A stretch of 64,000 nucleotides of DNA, from the NCBI GenBank assembly GCA_963815655.1, contig CAWFHK010000001.1, positions 434,001-498,000 on the forward strand, written 5' to 3'. This DNA is from JAWOLE01 sp963815655. GTDB taxonomy: Bacteria; Acidobacteriota; Thermoanaerobaculia; UBA5066; Gp7-AA6. The notes beneath the pieces are model-generated. The model saw only the letters and a list, made by a program, of their open reading frames with translations. It did not search any database and was not told the DNA's origin. How positions within the stretch are numbered: position 1 is the stretch's first letter; each line of letters starts with the position of its first letter. Positions 9,662 through 18,028 of the stretch are shown in pieces. The translations under genes and the position numbers were made by a program.

Positions 9662-10166
9662 CTAGCCGCCGCCGACGACTTTGAAATCGTGGCTCCCCAG
9701 GTCCTGCCAACCCTCCCCCCGCAGCTTCTTGCAATACATGTTGACGCGATAGCTCCCGGCGGGGAGCGGTTTCGCCTGACGGAACGTCACGAAGCCTTCA
9801 TTGCCGACGGCCTTGACTTCCTCGCCGACGGACACGCCCTTGCCCACGTTGTTCCACACGACGCGCATCGGGGTGCCGGCCGGGGCGTTGCGCAGGATGA
9901 GGGACATGGCCGCGATCGAACCGGGCGGCAAGGCGCTGGTCTCCCGGACGACGACCCCCGGCGTCGGTCGCGTCGCCGAACTGAAAGCGATCCACGTGCG
10001 GGCCCGGGTCGCCGGAACCGAGGTCTGGGGTCTTCTCGGCGGCCTTGGCGGCTGTGGCGGCCGTGGCGGCCTTCCCGCCGGCCGGCGCCGCGCCTTTCTC
10101 GCTCCGGCCGCAGGCGATGAACGCGGCGGCGAGCAGGAGCGCGGAGAGAAGCCCCGGGAGCCTCAT
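9662..10166 (-). pseudogene. Small lipoprotein gene with a single-base frameshift
   Basis: From ATG 10166 the frame encodes a lipoprotein signal ending FIACG, an Ala/Lys-rich linker and the start of a beta domain (RFQFGDATDA). The matching continuation (VVVRETSALPPGS to the Gly-rich end at 9662) is in the next frame. The switch falls at a run of five C on the plus strand (9955-9959). Removing one base joins both parts into one protein of about 167 aa, and the 505-nt span is 3n+1, as expected. It is either a recent pseudogene, a phase-variable homopolymer, or an assembly error. The pattern resembles secreted proteins with a dad-g-xVt-type strand, but I cannot name a family. Confidence 0.7.
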
Positions 10167-10252
10167 GATCTTGAACCTCGTCGTCAATGGAAGCTCTTCT
10201 TCTCGCACAGTCGAATTTTCGAGTCCAACGCGGCGGCGGATGTCCGGCCCGC

Positions 10253-10408
10253 TCAGAAGATCGTGTAGATGAAGGGGCCCAGGGCCGAGGTCTGGGCCAG
10301 GATCAGCAGGATTCCGACGAGCAGCATCGTGACGATGATCGGAAGCAGCCACCACTTCTTGCGCTCCCGCATGAAGGCCCACAGCTCGCTGGCGATGTTT
10401 GAACTCAT
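10253..10408 (-). CDS. DUF5989 family small membrane protein
   Basis: Only 51 aa, this protein has a basic head containing ELWAFMRERKKWW, one membrane helix, then ALGPFIYTIF at the end. That is the DUF5989 signature, known as a tiny partner of SxtJ and carbamoyltransferase genes. I start it at ATG 10408. The reading frame continues upstream only as antisense of the next gene. It lies 11 nt after the SxtJ-like gene, fitting the conserved order carbamoyltransferase-SxtJ-DUF5989. Its molecular role is not known. Confidence 0.82.
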   Translation of the reverse strand: MSSNIASELWAFMRERKKWWLLPIIVTMLLVGILLILAQTSALGPFIYTIF

Positions 10409-10419
10409 GGAATGAAACT

Positions 10420-10827
10420 CTAGAATTGATGTTCCATTGTACCGCGCTTTGCGTCCGAGGCCGGGCGCCGGACCCAGAAGCTCCCTTCCGCGGCCGGCCG
10501 CCGGATCGGGTTCTTCCCGAAGAGGCGCATCAGGAGCCCGATCGGCGTGAGGACGACGAAGTAGACGATCCCCATGAAGATCGGCGTCGTCACGCGGGAC
10601 ATCAGCCGGGCGAGGCCCATCCATGCCCGAGAGACCGGCCCCAGCCGGGCCGGAAGCAGGAGGCCGGCCAGGATGAGGGCGCCGCCGAGCGCCGCGCAGA
10701 CGAGAACTCCCGCCGCGCGCCCGCGCCACCACAGGACGCCCGCGAGCGCCAGGAACGCGCCGCCGACGGTCAGGCCGAACCGGCGCCCCTCCTCCGGAGT
10801 CAGTCGAGCTGGAATTCTTTCTGCCAC
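10420..10827 (-). CDS. SxtJ family membrane protein
   Basis: The 135-aa protein has three hydrophobic helices and ends in a segment (TPIGLLMRLFGKNPIRR) typical of SxtJ-like proteins, named after a saxitoxin-cluster gene but widespread beside carbamoyltransferases. GTG 10827 gives an N terminus (AERIPARLTPEEGRRFG) of the usual length and a 28-nt overlap with the carbamoyltransferase stop. Translation is probably coupled to that gene. The family has no established biochemical function, and its presence does not imply saxitoxin synthesis. Confidence 0.8.
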   Translation of the reverse strand: MAERIPARLTPEEGRRFGLTVGGAFLALAGVLWWRGRAAGVLVCAALGGALILAGLLLPARLGPVSRAWMGLARLMSRVTTPIFMGIVYFVVLTPIGLLMRLFGKNPIRRPAAEGSFWVRRPASDAKRGTMEHQF

Positions 10828-12620
10828 GCCTCGCTCTCCTTCCACTCGGGCTGGTCCGCCTTGTCCAGCAGGAACGGCCCGAGCACGAGATGGTCGATGT
10901 GGGTCCGCATGAAACACTGGTAGGCGTCCGCCGGAGTGCAGACGATCGGCTCTCCCCGGACGTTGAAGGACGTGTTGATGACGACCGCGCACCCGGTCAG
11001 CCGCTCGAACTCCCGGATCAGGGCGTAGTAGTTCGGGTTGGTGTCCTCGGCGACCGTCTGGACGCGCGCCGAGTAGTCGATGTGCGTGATCGCCGGCAGG
11101 TCGGAGCGGGGGAGGTTCAGCTTGTCGATGCCCCAGAGCCGTTCCTGCTCCGCGGTCATCGGGATCCGGCGCTCCCGCCGGACCGGCGCGACGAGCAGCA
11201 TGTACGGCGACTCGACGTCCATCTCGAAGTAGTCGCCGACGCGTTCTCGCAGCACGCTCGGAGCGAAGGGACGGAACCCCTCGCGAAACTTGATCTTGAG
11301 GTTCATCTGGGCCTGCATCTTCGGGCTGCGCGGGTCGCCGAGGATGCTGCGCGAGCCCAGGGCCCGCGGCCCGAACTCCATCCGGCCGTCGAACCAGCCG
11401 ATCACCTTCCCGGCGGCGATCTCCCGCGCGACCCGCCGGTGGAGCTCGTCCCGCTCGAGCCGGCGGTACGCGACTCCCCGCGACTTCAGGAACGCCTCGA
11501 TCTCCTCCGGGGAGAACTCCGGGCCGAGGTACGCGCCCTGCATCGAGTCCTTCCCGGCCGTGACCGCCCGCGGCTTCCCGAGGTGCCGGTGCCAGATCAG
11601 CTGGGCGACGCCGAGCGCCCCGCCCGCGTCCCCGGCCGCCGGCTGGATCCAGAGGCGCCGGAACGGCCCCTCCCGCAGGATCCGCCCGTTCCCCACGCAG
11701 TTCAAGGCGACGCCCCCCGCGAGGCACAGGTTCTCCATCCCGGTCTCGCGGTGGACCGTCCGGGTCATTCGCAACATCACCTCTTCGCAGACCACCTGGA
11801 TGGAGCGCGCGAGATCCATCTCCCGCTGCGTCAGCTTCGATTCCGGCTCGCGGGGAGGCCCGCCGAAGAGCCGCGAGAAGGCCTCGTTGGTCATGGTGAG
11901 GCCGGAGAGATAGTTGAAGTACCTCTGGTTCAGGGTGAACGAACCGTCCTCCTTCAGGTCGATCAGCTCGCGGTAGATGAGGTCCACGTACTTCGGCTCC
12001 CCGTACGGCGCCAGCCCCATCACCTTGTACTCGCCGGAGTTGACCTTGAACCCGGTGTGGTAGGTGAAGGCGGAGTAGAGCAGGCCGAGCGAGTCGGGCC
12101 AGTGCAGCTCGCGGACGAGCCGCAGGTCGCTGCCGCGCCCCACGCCGATCGACGCGGTCGCCCACTCGCCGACGCCGTCCATCGTCAGGACGGCGGCCTC
12201 CTCGAAGGGAGAGGGGAAGAAGGCGCTCGCCGCGTGCGACTCGTGGTGCTCGGCATAGAGGACGTCTCCGTCGTAGCGCAGCGCCTCGCGGACCTGCCGG
12301 TCGAGGAAGAGCTTCTCCTTGATCCAGAGCGGGCCCGCCTTGAGAAAGGAGCGGAAGCCCTTCGGGGCCACGCCGAGGTAGGTCTCCAGGATCCGCTCGA
12401 ACTTGAGGAGCGGCTTGTCGTAGAAGCCGACGTGCGTCAGGTCCGCGACCGTGATCCCGGCCGAGCGGAGGCAATACTCGACCGCGCGCTCCGGGAAGCG
12501 GGCGTCCCCCTTCTTCCGCGTGAAGCGCTCCTCCTGGGCCGCGGCGACGATCCGGCCGTCCGACAGGAGACAGGCGGCGCTGTCGTGGTAGAAGGCGGAG
12601 ATGCCGAGGATGTGCACCAT
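10800..12620 (-). CDS. O-carbamoyltransferase (NodU/CmcH/SxtI family)
   Basis: A complete 606-aa family member. The N-terminal ASKHA-like half starts ILGISAFYHDSAACLL and contains EERFTRKKGD. The middle holds LAGGVALNCVGNGRIL, and the C-terminal half has WFDGRMEFGPRALGSRSIL, the signature of the YrdC-like-linked carbamoyl transfer domain. These enzymes move a carbamoyl group from carbamoyl phosphate, via carbamoyl-AMP, to a hydroxyl. In a glycan locus the acceptor is probably a sugar, as for NodU. It is followed by SxtJ-like and DUF5989 genes, a recurrent trio. Function class strong, acceptor inferred. Confidence 0.9.
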   Translation of the reverse strand: MVHILGISAFYHDSAACLLSDGRIVAAAQEERFTRKKGDARFPERAVEYCLRSAGITVADLTHVGFYDKPLLKFERILETYLGVAPKGFRSFLKAGPLWIKEKLFLDRQVREALRYDGDVLYAEHHESHAASAFFPSPFEEAAVLTMDGVGEWATASIGVGRGSDLRLVRELHWPDSLGLLYSAFTYHTGFKVNSGEYKVMGLAPYGEPKYVDLIYRELIDLKEDGSFTLNQRYFNYLSGLTMTNEAFSRLFGGPPREPESKLTQREMDLARSIQVVCEEVMLRMTRTVHRETGMENLCLAGGVALNCVGNGRILREGPFRRLWIQPAAGDAGGALGVAQLIWHRHLGKPRAVTAGKDSMQGAYLGPEFSPEEIEAFLKSRGVAYRRLERDELHRRVAREIAAGKVIGWFDGRMEFGPRALGSRSILGDPRSPKMQAQMNLKIKFREGFRPFAPSVLRERVGDYFEMDVESPYMLLVAPVRRERRIPMTAEQERLWGIDKLNLPRSDLPAITHIDYSARVQTVAEDTNPNYYALIREFERLTGCAVVINTSFNVRGEPIVCTPADAYQCFMRTHIDHLVLGPFLLDKADQPEWKESEAWQKEFQLD

Positions 12621-12635
12621 GACGCGTCGGGCCGC

Positions 12636-13625
12636 TCAGTCGCGGCGGGCGTAGACCTCGACGGTCCCGCCGCGCCGAAGAAGGACCTCGAGAAGGGTCA
12701 GCGCGAAGCCGACCGGCACGACCACGGGCAGGAGGGCGAGGGTCGCCAGGAGCTGGAACGGCGCCGCGCCGAACGGGCTCCGGACGGAACGCGCGCTCCG
12801 GTTCTTCAGGAGATCGTAGAGAAGGTTGAATCGGAATCCGAGCATGTTGAGAAGGCTCTGGATCCAGCCGTAGGGGTTGTATTCGAGCGACAGGTGGCTG
12901 ACGTCGAGGACGGAGAACCCGTTGCCGGCGAGCAGGCGCCGCAGCACCTCGAGGCCGAAGTGATGATAGTGGCGCGGGATGTCCAGGTGAAACCAGTGGC
13001 GTCCGGTCCAGCGCGCCTGCAGGCTCTCGAAGTTCGGCACCGCGACAATCAGGAGTCCGCCGGGTCTCAGAATCTCCCGGGCCCTGCGGATCGTCGCCAC
13101 CGGGTCCGGGACGTGCTCCAGGACGTGCCAGAGAACGACCGTGTCGAAGAACCCGTCGGCATAGGGGCTCCGGAGGAAATCTCCCACGAAGACCGGGATC
13201 CCGAGCTCGTCGCGGGCGTGGCGGGCGGCCGTCTCGGAGAACTCGAGCCCGTGGGCCTCCCAGCCGCGCTCGCGCAGGAGGGCCGGGAGGATCCCGCGGC
13301 CGCAGCCGACGTCGAGCATCCGCCCCTTCGGGACGAATCTCTCGATCGCCAGCGCACGGCGGTTGCGGAAATAGGGGATCAACCCCTCGAGGAGGGCGTT
13401 GAAGCGGCGGTTGTTGTCGCCGTAGTAGCTCGCCGGATAGTAGCGGCCGATCTCGGCCGCCGGCACGGGTGGGAAGGTCTCGACGAGCCCGCATTCTCCG
13501 CACCGGACGAGACAGAAGGCGTCGTCGATCTCGAGCGCCTTCCGCGGCGAGAACGCTCCGCAGGACGGGCAGCGTCTCGCGGCGGAGGCGGACGAAGCGG
13601 CCTCTCCCGGCTCCTCGGTCGTCAT
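12636..13625 (-). CDS. Class I SAM methyltransferase with zinc ribbon and C-terminal helices
   Basis: The 329-aa protein carries a two-CxxC zinc ribbon (CPSC near residue 19, CGEC near 39). A Methyltransf_23 core contains MLDVGCGRGILPALL near residue 103 and LWHVLEHVPDP near 165. A hydrophobic stretch near residues 285-315 may tether it to the membrane. It has the same build as the 5355-6248 enzyme but is clearly divergent. It sits 15 nt upstream of the carbamoyltransferase and 3 nt from the SDR gene, so it is part of the same transcript. Likely methylates a cell-surface sugar or lipid-linked intermediate. Confidence 0.86.
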   Translation of the reverse strand: MTTEEPGEAASSASAARRCPSCGAFSPRKALEIDDAFCLVRCGECGLVETFPPVPAAEIGRYYPASYYGDNNRRFNALLEGLIPYFRNRRALAIERFVPKGRMLDVGCGRGILPALLRERGWEAHGLEFSETAARHARDELGIPVFVGDFLRSPYADGFFDTVVLWHVLEHVPDPVATIRRAREILRPGGLLIVAVPNFESLQARWTGRHWFHLDIPRHYHHFGLEVLRRLLAGNGFSVLDVSHLSLEYNPYGWIQSLLNMLGFRFNLLYDLLKNRSARSVRSPFGAAPFQLLATLALLPVVVPVGFALTLLEVLLRRGGTVEVYARRD

Positions 13626-13628
13626 GTG

Positions 13629-14402
13629 TCAGAGCCGCAGTCTCTTGAAGATCTTCTCCGGGATCAGCCGGATCACGAGCATCACGAGCCGCCAGAATCG
13701 GGGGAGGTAGACCTGGTCCTTGCCCTTGAGGATGGCGCGCACGATGCCCCTGGCCACGGCTTGCGGCGAGGCGACCAGGAAGAGGCCCGGCATGCCGAAA
13801 GTCATCTGCGTGTCCACGAAGCCCGGCTTGATCGTGATGACGCGCACGCCCGCCGGGAGGAGCCGGTTGCGGAGTCCCTGGAGAAAGACGGTGAGCCCCG
13901 CCTTGGCCGCCCCGTACATGTAGTTGCTCTGCCGGCCGCGGTCGCCGGCGACCGAGGAGATCGCGCAGAGGAAGCCGCCCCGCTTCTCCTCGAAGTGGTT
14001 CGCCAGGAGGCCCAGGATCGAGACGGCGCCGAGCAGGTTCGTGTCGAAGACCCGCATGGCCTCCGCCGGGTCCTTCTCCGCGGCCGACTGGTCGCCGAGG
14101 TAGCCGAAGCAGAGCACGGCGCCGCCGAGCGAGTCGCCCGAGGCCTCGCGGCAGGCCTCGACGAACGCGCCATGCGTGTCGAACGCGAGCGCGTCGAATG
14201 GCCGCCCTTCCGCCTGGACGCCGTGGCGCAGCCGCAGGTCGGCGGCGAGGGCGTCGAGCTCCGCGGAATCGCGCCCGGCCAGCAGGAGATCGTAGCCCCG
14301 GCGGGCGAACTGTCCCGCCACGGCCCGCGCGATCGCCGAGGCGGCCCCGAGGACGAGGACCGTCCGGCCTGAAGCGGCGCGGGCTCCCGGCGCGGCGGTC
14401 AT
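13629..14402 (-). CDS. SDR oxidoreductase, DprE2-like polyprenyl-phospho-keto-sugar reductase
   Basis: A 257-aa short-chain dehydrogenase with an N-terminal Rossmann motif (VLGAASAIARA), catalytic Ser in CAISSVAGDRG and the YMYGAAK Tyr/Lys pair. It directly follows, with a 4-nt ATGA overlap, an FAD enzyme that resembles DprE1. In actinobacteria DprE1 oxidises decaprenyl-phospho-ribose and DprE2 reduces the keto-sugar to decaprenyl-phospho-arabinose. The paired arrangement here supports the same two-step 2'-epimerisation, though the sugar could differ. The C terminus is basic and hydrophobic, as in membrane-associated DprE2. Confidence 0.82.
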   Translation of the reverse strand: MTAAPGARAASGRTVLVLGAASAIARAVAGQFARRGYDLLLAGRDSAELDALAADLRLRHGVQAEGRPFDALAFDTHGAFVEACREASGDSLGGAVLCFGYLGDQSAAEKDPAEAMRVFDTNLLGAVSILGLLANHFEEKRGGFLCAISSVAGDRGRQSNYMYGAAKAGLTVFLQGLRNRLLPAGVRVITIKPGFVDTQMTFGMPGLFLVASPQAVARGIVRAILKGKDQVYLPRFWRLVMLVIRLIPEKIFKRLRL

Positions 14403-15760
14403 GACGGGAGGATCCCCACGCGGCGGGCCTGAGAGGAGGAGAACCTGTTCTCCGGGTCGAGCGCCGCCTTCACTCTGCGGAATTCTTCCAGTCCCGGGTA
14501 CATGGCGGCAAAGGTCTCGCTGCTCATGGCGGCGTCCTTGGCGAGGTAGAGGCGGCCGCCGTGGCGCAGGACGAGCGCGTCGAGGCCGGCCAGGAACGGG
14601 ACCAGGCCTTTACTGACCGGCAGGTCGAGGGCGAGCGTGTAGCCCGGGAACGGAAAGGAGAGGAGCCCGGCCGTGGCGCCGCCGAAGCGCTTCAGGACTC
14701 CCAGGAACGAGCCGCGTCCCGACGCGCTGACGTGCTCGAGTACTTCCGTCAGGCCCGCCCGGCCGCTCTCCGGCGGGAACGCGAGCTGGTACTGGACGAA
14801 GCCGCGGCGCCCGTACATCCGGTTCCAGCCGCGGATCGAGTCGAGCGGGTAGAAGAAGCTGTCGATGTCGGCGAGGCGGCCCGAGACCGTCCGGTGCATC
14901 CGGTAGAAGAGGGCGTTGAACGCGCCGACCGTGATCGGATTCAGGAGGCCGGAAGGGAAATCAAACGGGACGGTGAGCTCGGAGCGGCGCCGCGGCGAAA
15001 GCGGATCCGCGGAGCTCTTCGGCAGATCGCTCCGCTTCGCGGGGTTGGCGCGCATGAGGACCGATCGGCCGAGCGCCTTCCCCCGGGCCAGGCAGTCGAT
15101 CCAGGCGACCGAGAACTCGTAGAGGTGATCGGACTCCTCCATCGCGTCGATCGCTTCTTCCAGGCGCGGGACCTTCAGGTAGTCCACGAGGACATGCGCC
15201 GTCTCGACGCGCTGAAGGCGCAGCCGCGCGCTGACGATCAGGCCCGTCAGGCCCGCGCCGCCGACGGTCGCCCGGAACGCCTCGCTGTTCTCCCGGGGGG
15301 AACAGGTGAGGATCTCCCCCCGCGCCGTCATCAGGCGAAAGTCCGGCACGAAGTTGGAGAGGGACCCCACCTTGTGGTGGTTCTTGCCGTGGACGTCGTG
15401 GGCGATCGCACCCCCGAGCGTGACGAACTTGGTCCCGGGCGTCACCGGCAGGAAGAAACCGCGGGGCAGGAAGCAATCGAGGATCTCCGCGAGAGTGACG
15501 CCCGCTTCGCACTCCAGGACGCCGGTCTCAGGGTCGAACGCGATCATGCGGTTCAGGCGCTCGAATCCGATGACTCCGCCGCCGCCGTTCACGGCGGCAT
15601 CGCCGTAGCTTCGCCCCAGGCCCCGGGCGATGTAGGAGGGCTCTCCGCCGGAGTCGAGAATGGCCGGCAGGCTCGATCCCTTCTCGGGACGGAAGATCCG
15701 GCAGCTCTCCACCGGGAATCGGCCCCAACCGGAAAGCGGGCGAACCGCCGACGGCTCCAT
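14399..15760 (-). CDS. FAD-dependent oxidase, DprE1-like (decaprenylphosphoryl-ribose oxidase family)
   Basis: The 453-aa flavoprotein has a PCMH-type FAD domain with RGLGRSYGDAAVNGGG near residue 48 and GGAIAHDVHGKNHH near 112. The HGKNHH motif is typical of DprE1. The C-terminal half matches the ALO-type substrate-binding region. DprE1 oxidises a polyprenyl-phosphate ribose at C2 to the keto form. The immediate SDR partner makes a complete epimerase pair. Its place in a cluster full of GT-C enzymes suggests it makes a lipid-linked pentose donor. Family strong; exact substrate inferred. Confidence 0.85.
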   Translation of the reverse strand: MEPSAVRPLSGWGRFPVESCRIFRPEKGSSLPAILDSGGEPSYIARGLGRSYGDAAVNGGGGVIGFERLNRMIAFDPETGVLECEAGVTLAEILDCFLPRGFFLPVTPGTKFVTLGGAIAHDVHGKNHHKVGSLSNFVPDFRLMTARGEILTCSPRENSEAFRATVGGAGLTGLIVSARLRLQRVETAHVLVDYLKVPRLEEAIDAMEESDHLYEFSVAWIDCLARGKALGRSVLMRANPAKRSDLPKSSADPLSPRRRSELTVPFDFPSGLLNPITVGAFNALFYRMHRTVSGRLADIDSFFYPLDSIRGWNRMYGRRGFVQYQLAFPPESGRAGLTEVLEHVSASGRGSFLGVLKRFGGATAGLLSFPFPGYTLALDLPVSKGLVPFLAGLDALVLRHGGRLYLAKDAAMSSETFAAMYPGLEEFRRVKAALDPENRFSSSQARRVGILPS

Positions 15761-15800
15761 GGCTTTTCGGGCCGCTAGCGGCGGGCCTGCGGATCGCGGC

Positions 15801-17963
15801 TCATGGACCGCCGGTGACCCGGTAGATCTCGGTCGAGCCCGTGAGCGCCGGGCTCAAGAACGGAAGCGCCCCGACGTTCTCGGCGCCGGGATAGGTTCGG
15901 CGTTCCATGTCTCCGACGACGACGAAATTGACCCGGTACTTCCGGACCAGCGCGGCGGCGGTCCTCGGGTCGCTCGTGGTGTAGAACGCCTTCACGGCGG
16001 CGGAGCGCTGCGCGACCTCCGGGTCGTTGGACCGCCAGAGCCCTTCGTGGTTGGCCCAGCCGAGCACCGTCGGGATTCCCGTGTGCGAGGAGATCCGCGA
16101 GAACTCCGAGTAGGGATCTCGGGTGGCCTCGAGGATCACCGAGCCCTCCGGGGCGTGCCGGATCAGCCACGCGATCGCCGCGGCGTCCCCGGAATTGCGG
16201 CGGGCGAGCGCCGCGCGCAGATCGAGCGAGAACGGTCCCTCGCGCTGACGGAGCCGGGAGGCGGCGGCCTCCACGGGGTAGAAGAGGGAGAGCGCCATCG
16301 CGGCCGCCAGCGCGAGCCGGACCGGCGAGGGGCCGGGAGCCGACCTGTGCCACGCGCGCTCCGCCAGGACCGCGGCGCCGACGGCCAGCAGGGGCCAGGC
16401 CTGGTGGTAGAACTTGAAGACCGTGTTCATGCGCTGAAGAGCCTGTCCGTAGGAATCCTTGAAGTAGACGAACTCGCACCCGGCAATCATGCCGACCGCC
16501 AGGAAGACGAGGAAACCGGTGAACAGGTCTTCCGGGTTTCCCTCCGGAGACTTCACGGCCCGCAGCGCCAGGCGCAGGCCGAGGAACCCGAGCGGGACGA
16601 TCGCGACGAGGGCCGGGGCCTTCAGGACGAAGGCGGCGACGAGGCACGCGCCGGCGAGAAGCGCCATCACGAGATCTCCCCGGCGGCGGGACTTCTCGTC
16701 TCTGTCCGGGCCGGGCGCCGCGAGGAACCCCACGTAGCCCGCCGCGAGCAGGATGGCCCAGACGCCCAGGAATTCCGGCAGCTCCGATTTGAGGGTCGCC
16801 CGGCCGAGCCCCTGGGTCTGGAGCATGTAGGAGCGCGAATAGGGGAAGAAAAGGAGGAGCGAAAGGAGTAGGAGCCCGACCCCCGGCATCGCGCCCCAGA
16901 ACATGTCCGCCATCGAAGGGAGGCGCCGGCCCTGCGTCGTCCGGAAGACGCAGGTGAAGACGAGGAGAAGGCCCACGGCCGGCAGGTTCCAGTTGTTGGC
17001 CGCGCGGGCCGTGCCCGCGAGGAGCGCGAGGAGAAGGGGGGGCCACCACTTGCGCAGCAGGTCCGAGATTTTCCAGGGCGACGGCAGGGGCTCCGGCGGG
17101 ATCTGCAGATATCGGTGCGCCGCCACGAAGGCCGCGATGTAGAACGGGAACGCGGTCAGGTGCGGATGCAGGTCCGCGTGAAAGAACGTGAAGAACGGGA
17201 ACTCGTTGATCGTGTTTCCCGCGGCGATGACGCGGGAGGCGTGCCAGTAGTCGAACTCGCGAGCGAACGGGGCGTGCCAGGCGTCCAGGGCGCCGGCCAG
17301 GTTCCCCGCGAAGACCGTGCCGATCCCGGCCCAGACTCCGGCGGCCCGCCGGCCGCCGGAGAGGCGCAGCGCCAGGCAGGCCGCGGCCGTGAAGGAGTAC
17401 CCGGCGAAGGTCGCGATCGAGAGGTTGTAGGCCACGAACGTCGGGACCTCGGAGAGCTTCGCGAGCACCGACGCGAGGAGGTAACCCCAGTAGTAGTAGT
17501 TGATCGTGAGGCCGGACATCCAGGGATCGGCGGGAGGCATCGCCCCGAAGCGCGTGAGGGAATTCAGGAAGGCGAGGTCCATGAACTTCTCGGCCCCCAG
17601 CACCTCGGCCTGCGCCGCGCGGATCACGATGAAGACGGCCGCCGGAATCCAGAAATAGAGGGCCGCGCGCTTTTCCTCGGCCCCGAAGAAGGGCCGGGCC
17701 GAGCCTCCGGCGCGCCGAGCCGCGCGGGCGACGAAGAAGGAAGCCGTCCCGACGAGAACGAGGGCGAGGAGAAGCGTGCCCCGCTCGAACCCGATGCTCT
17801 TCGAGAGCGACAGGGCCCACCCCACGTAGGCCACCAGCGCGAGCCCCACGGGACGCGAGAGCAGGGCCGCGTCGCGCCGGTCCTCGAAGAAGGCCCGGAG
17901 CAGCGGAAGGCATGCCAGGCCCAGCACCTCGACGGTGAGGACCCAAATCAGGATGTCGCGCAC
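15801..17963 (-). CDS. DUF2298 (YYY-type) multi-spanning membrane protein
   Basis: The 720-aa protein has about 15 hydrophobic segments with DUF2298 landmarks: LTINYYYWGYLLASVL near residue 150 and FTFFHADLHPHLTAFPF near 245. Its C-terminal ~170 residues are soluble, with IAWLIRHAPEGSVILE. The family is distantly GT-C-like and is found in archaea, Chloroflexi and Acidobacteria; no member that I know of has a proven function. It is the first gene of the minus-strand glycan cluster, 40 nt ahead of the DprE1-like gene, and diverges from the LigD set across a 65-nt gap. Confidence 0.85.
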   Translation of the reverse strand: MRDILIWVLTVEVLGLACLPLLRAFFEDRRDAALLSRPVGLALVAYVGWALSLSKSIGFERGTLLLALVLVGTASFFVARAARRAGGSARPFFGAEEKRAALYFWIPAAVFIVIRAAQAEVLGAEKFMDLAFLNSLTRFGAMPPADPWMSGLTINYYYWGYLLASVLAKLSEVPTFVAYNLSIATFAGYSFTAAACLALRLSGGRRAAGVWAGIGTVFAGNLAGALDAWHAPFAREFDYWHASRVIAAGNTINEFPFFTFFHADLHPHLTAFPFYIAAFVAAHRYLQIPPEPLPSPWKISDLLRKWWPPLLLALLAGTARAANNWNLPAVGLLLVFTCVFRTTQGRRLPSMADMFWGAMPGVGLLLLSLLLFFPYSRSYMLQTQGLGRATLKSELPEFLGVWAILLAAGYVGFLAAPGPDRDEKSRRRGDLVMALLAGACLVAAFVLKAPALVAIVPLGFLGLRLALRAVKSPEGNPEDLFTGFLVFLAVGMIAGCEFVYFKDSYGQALQRMNTVFKFYHQAWPLLAVGAAVLAERAWHRSAPGPSPVRLALAAAMALSLFYPVEAAASRLRQREGPFSLDLRAALARRNSGDAAAIAWLIRHAPEGSVILEATRDPYSEFSRISSHTGIPTVLGWANHEGLWRSNDPEVAQRSAAVKAFYTTSDPRTAAALVRKYRVNFVVVGDMERRTYPGAENVGALPFLSPALTGSTEIYRVTGGP

Positions 17964-18028
17964 GGAATGAGTTTACAGTCTACTCGCGTGCGAGGCCCGG
18001 CGCGAGGGGGCGCGGGAGGAGGTTTCTG

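Noticed and set aside
7100..10120. A 1006-codon plus-strand open frame, and many other long frames opposite 1-17963
   Set aside because: They are antisense to well-supported genes with clear motifs; high GC leaves few stops in these frames, and their products are Arg/Glu/Gly-rich without domains.
10253..12620. Saxitoxin-like biosynthetic cluster suggested by the SxtJ and SxtI-type families
   Set aside because: These families are widespread in glycan loci; no amidinotransferase, polyketide synthase or other sxt genes are present.
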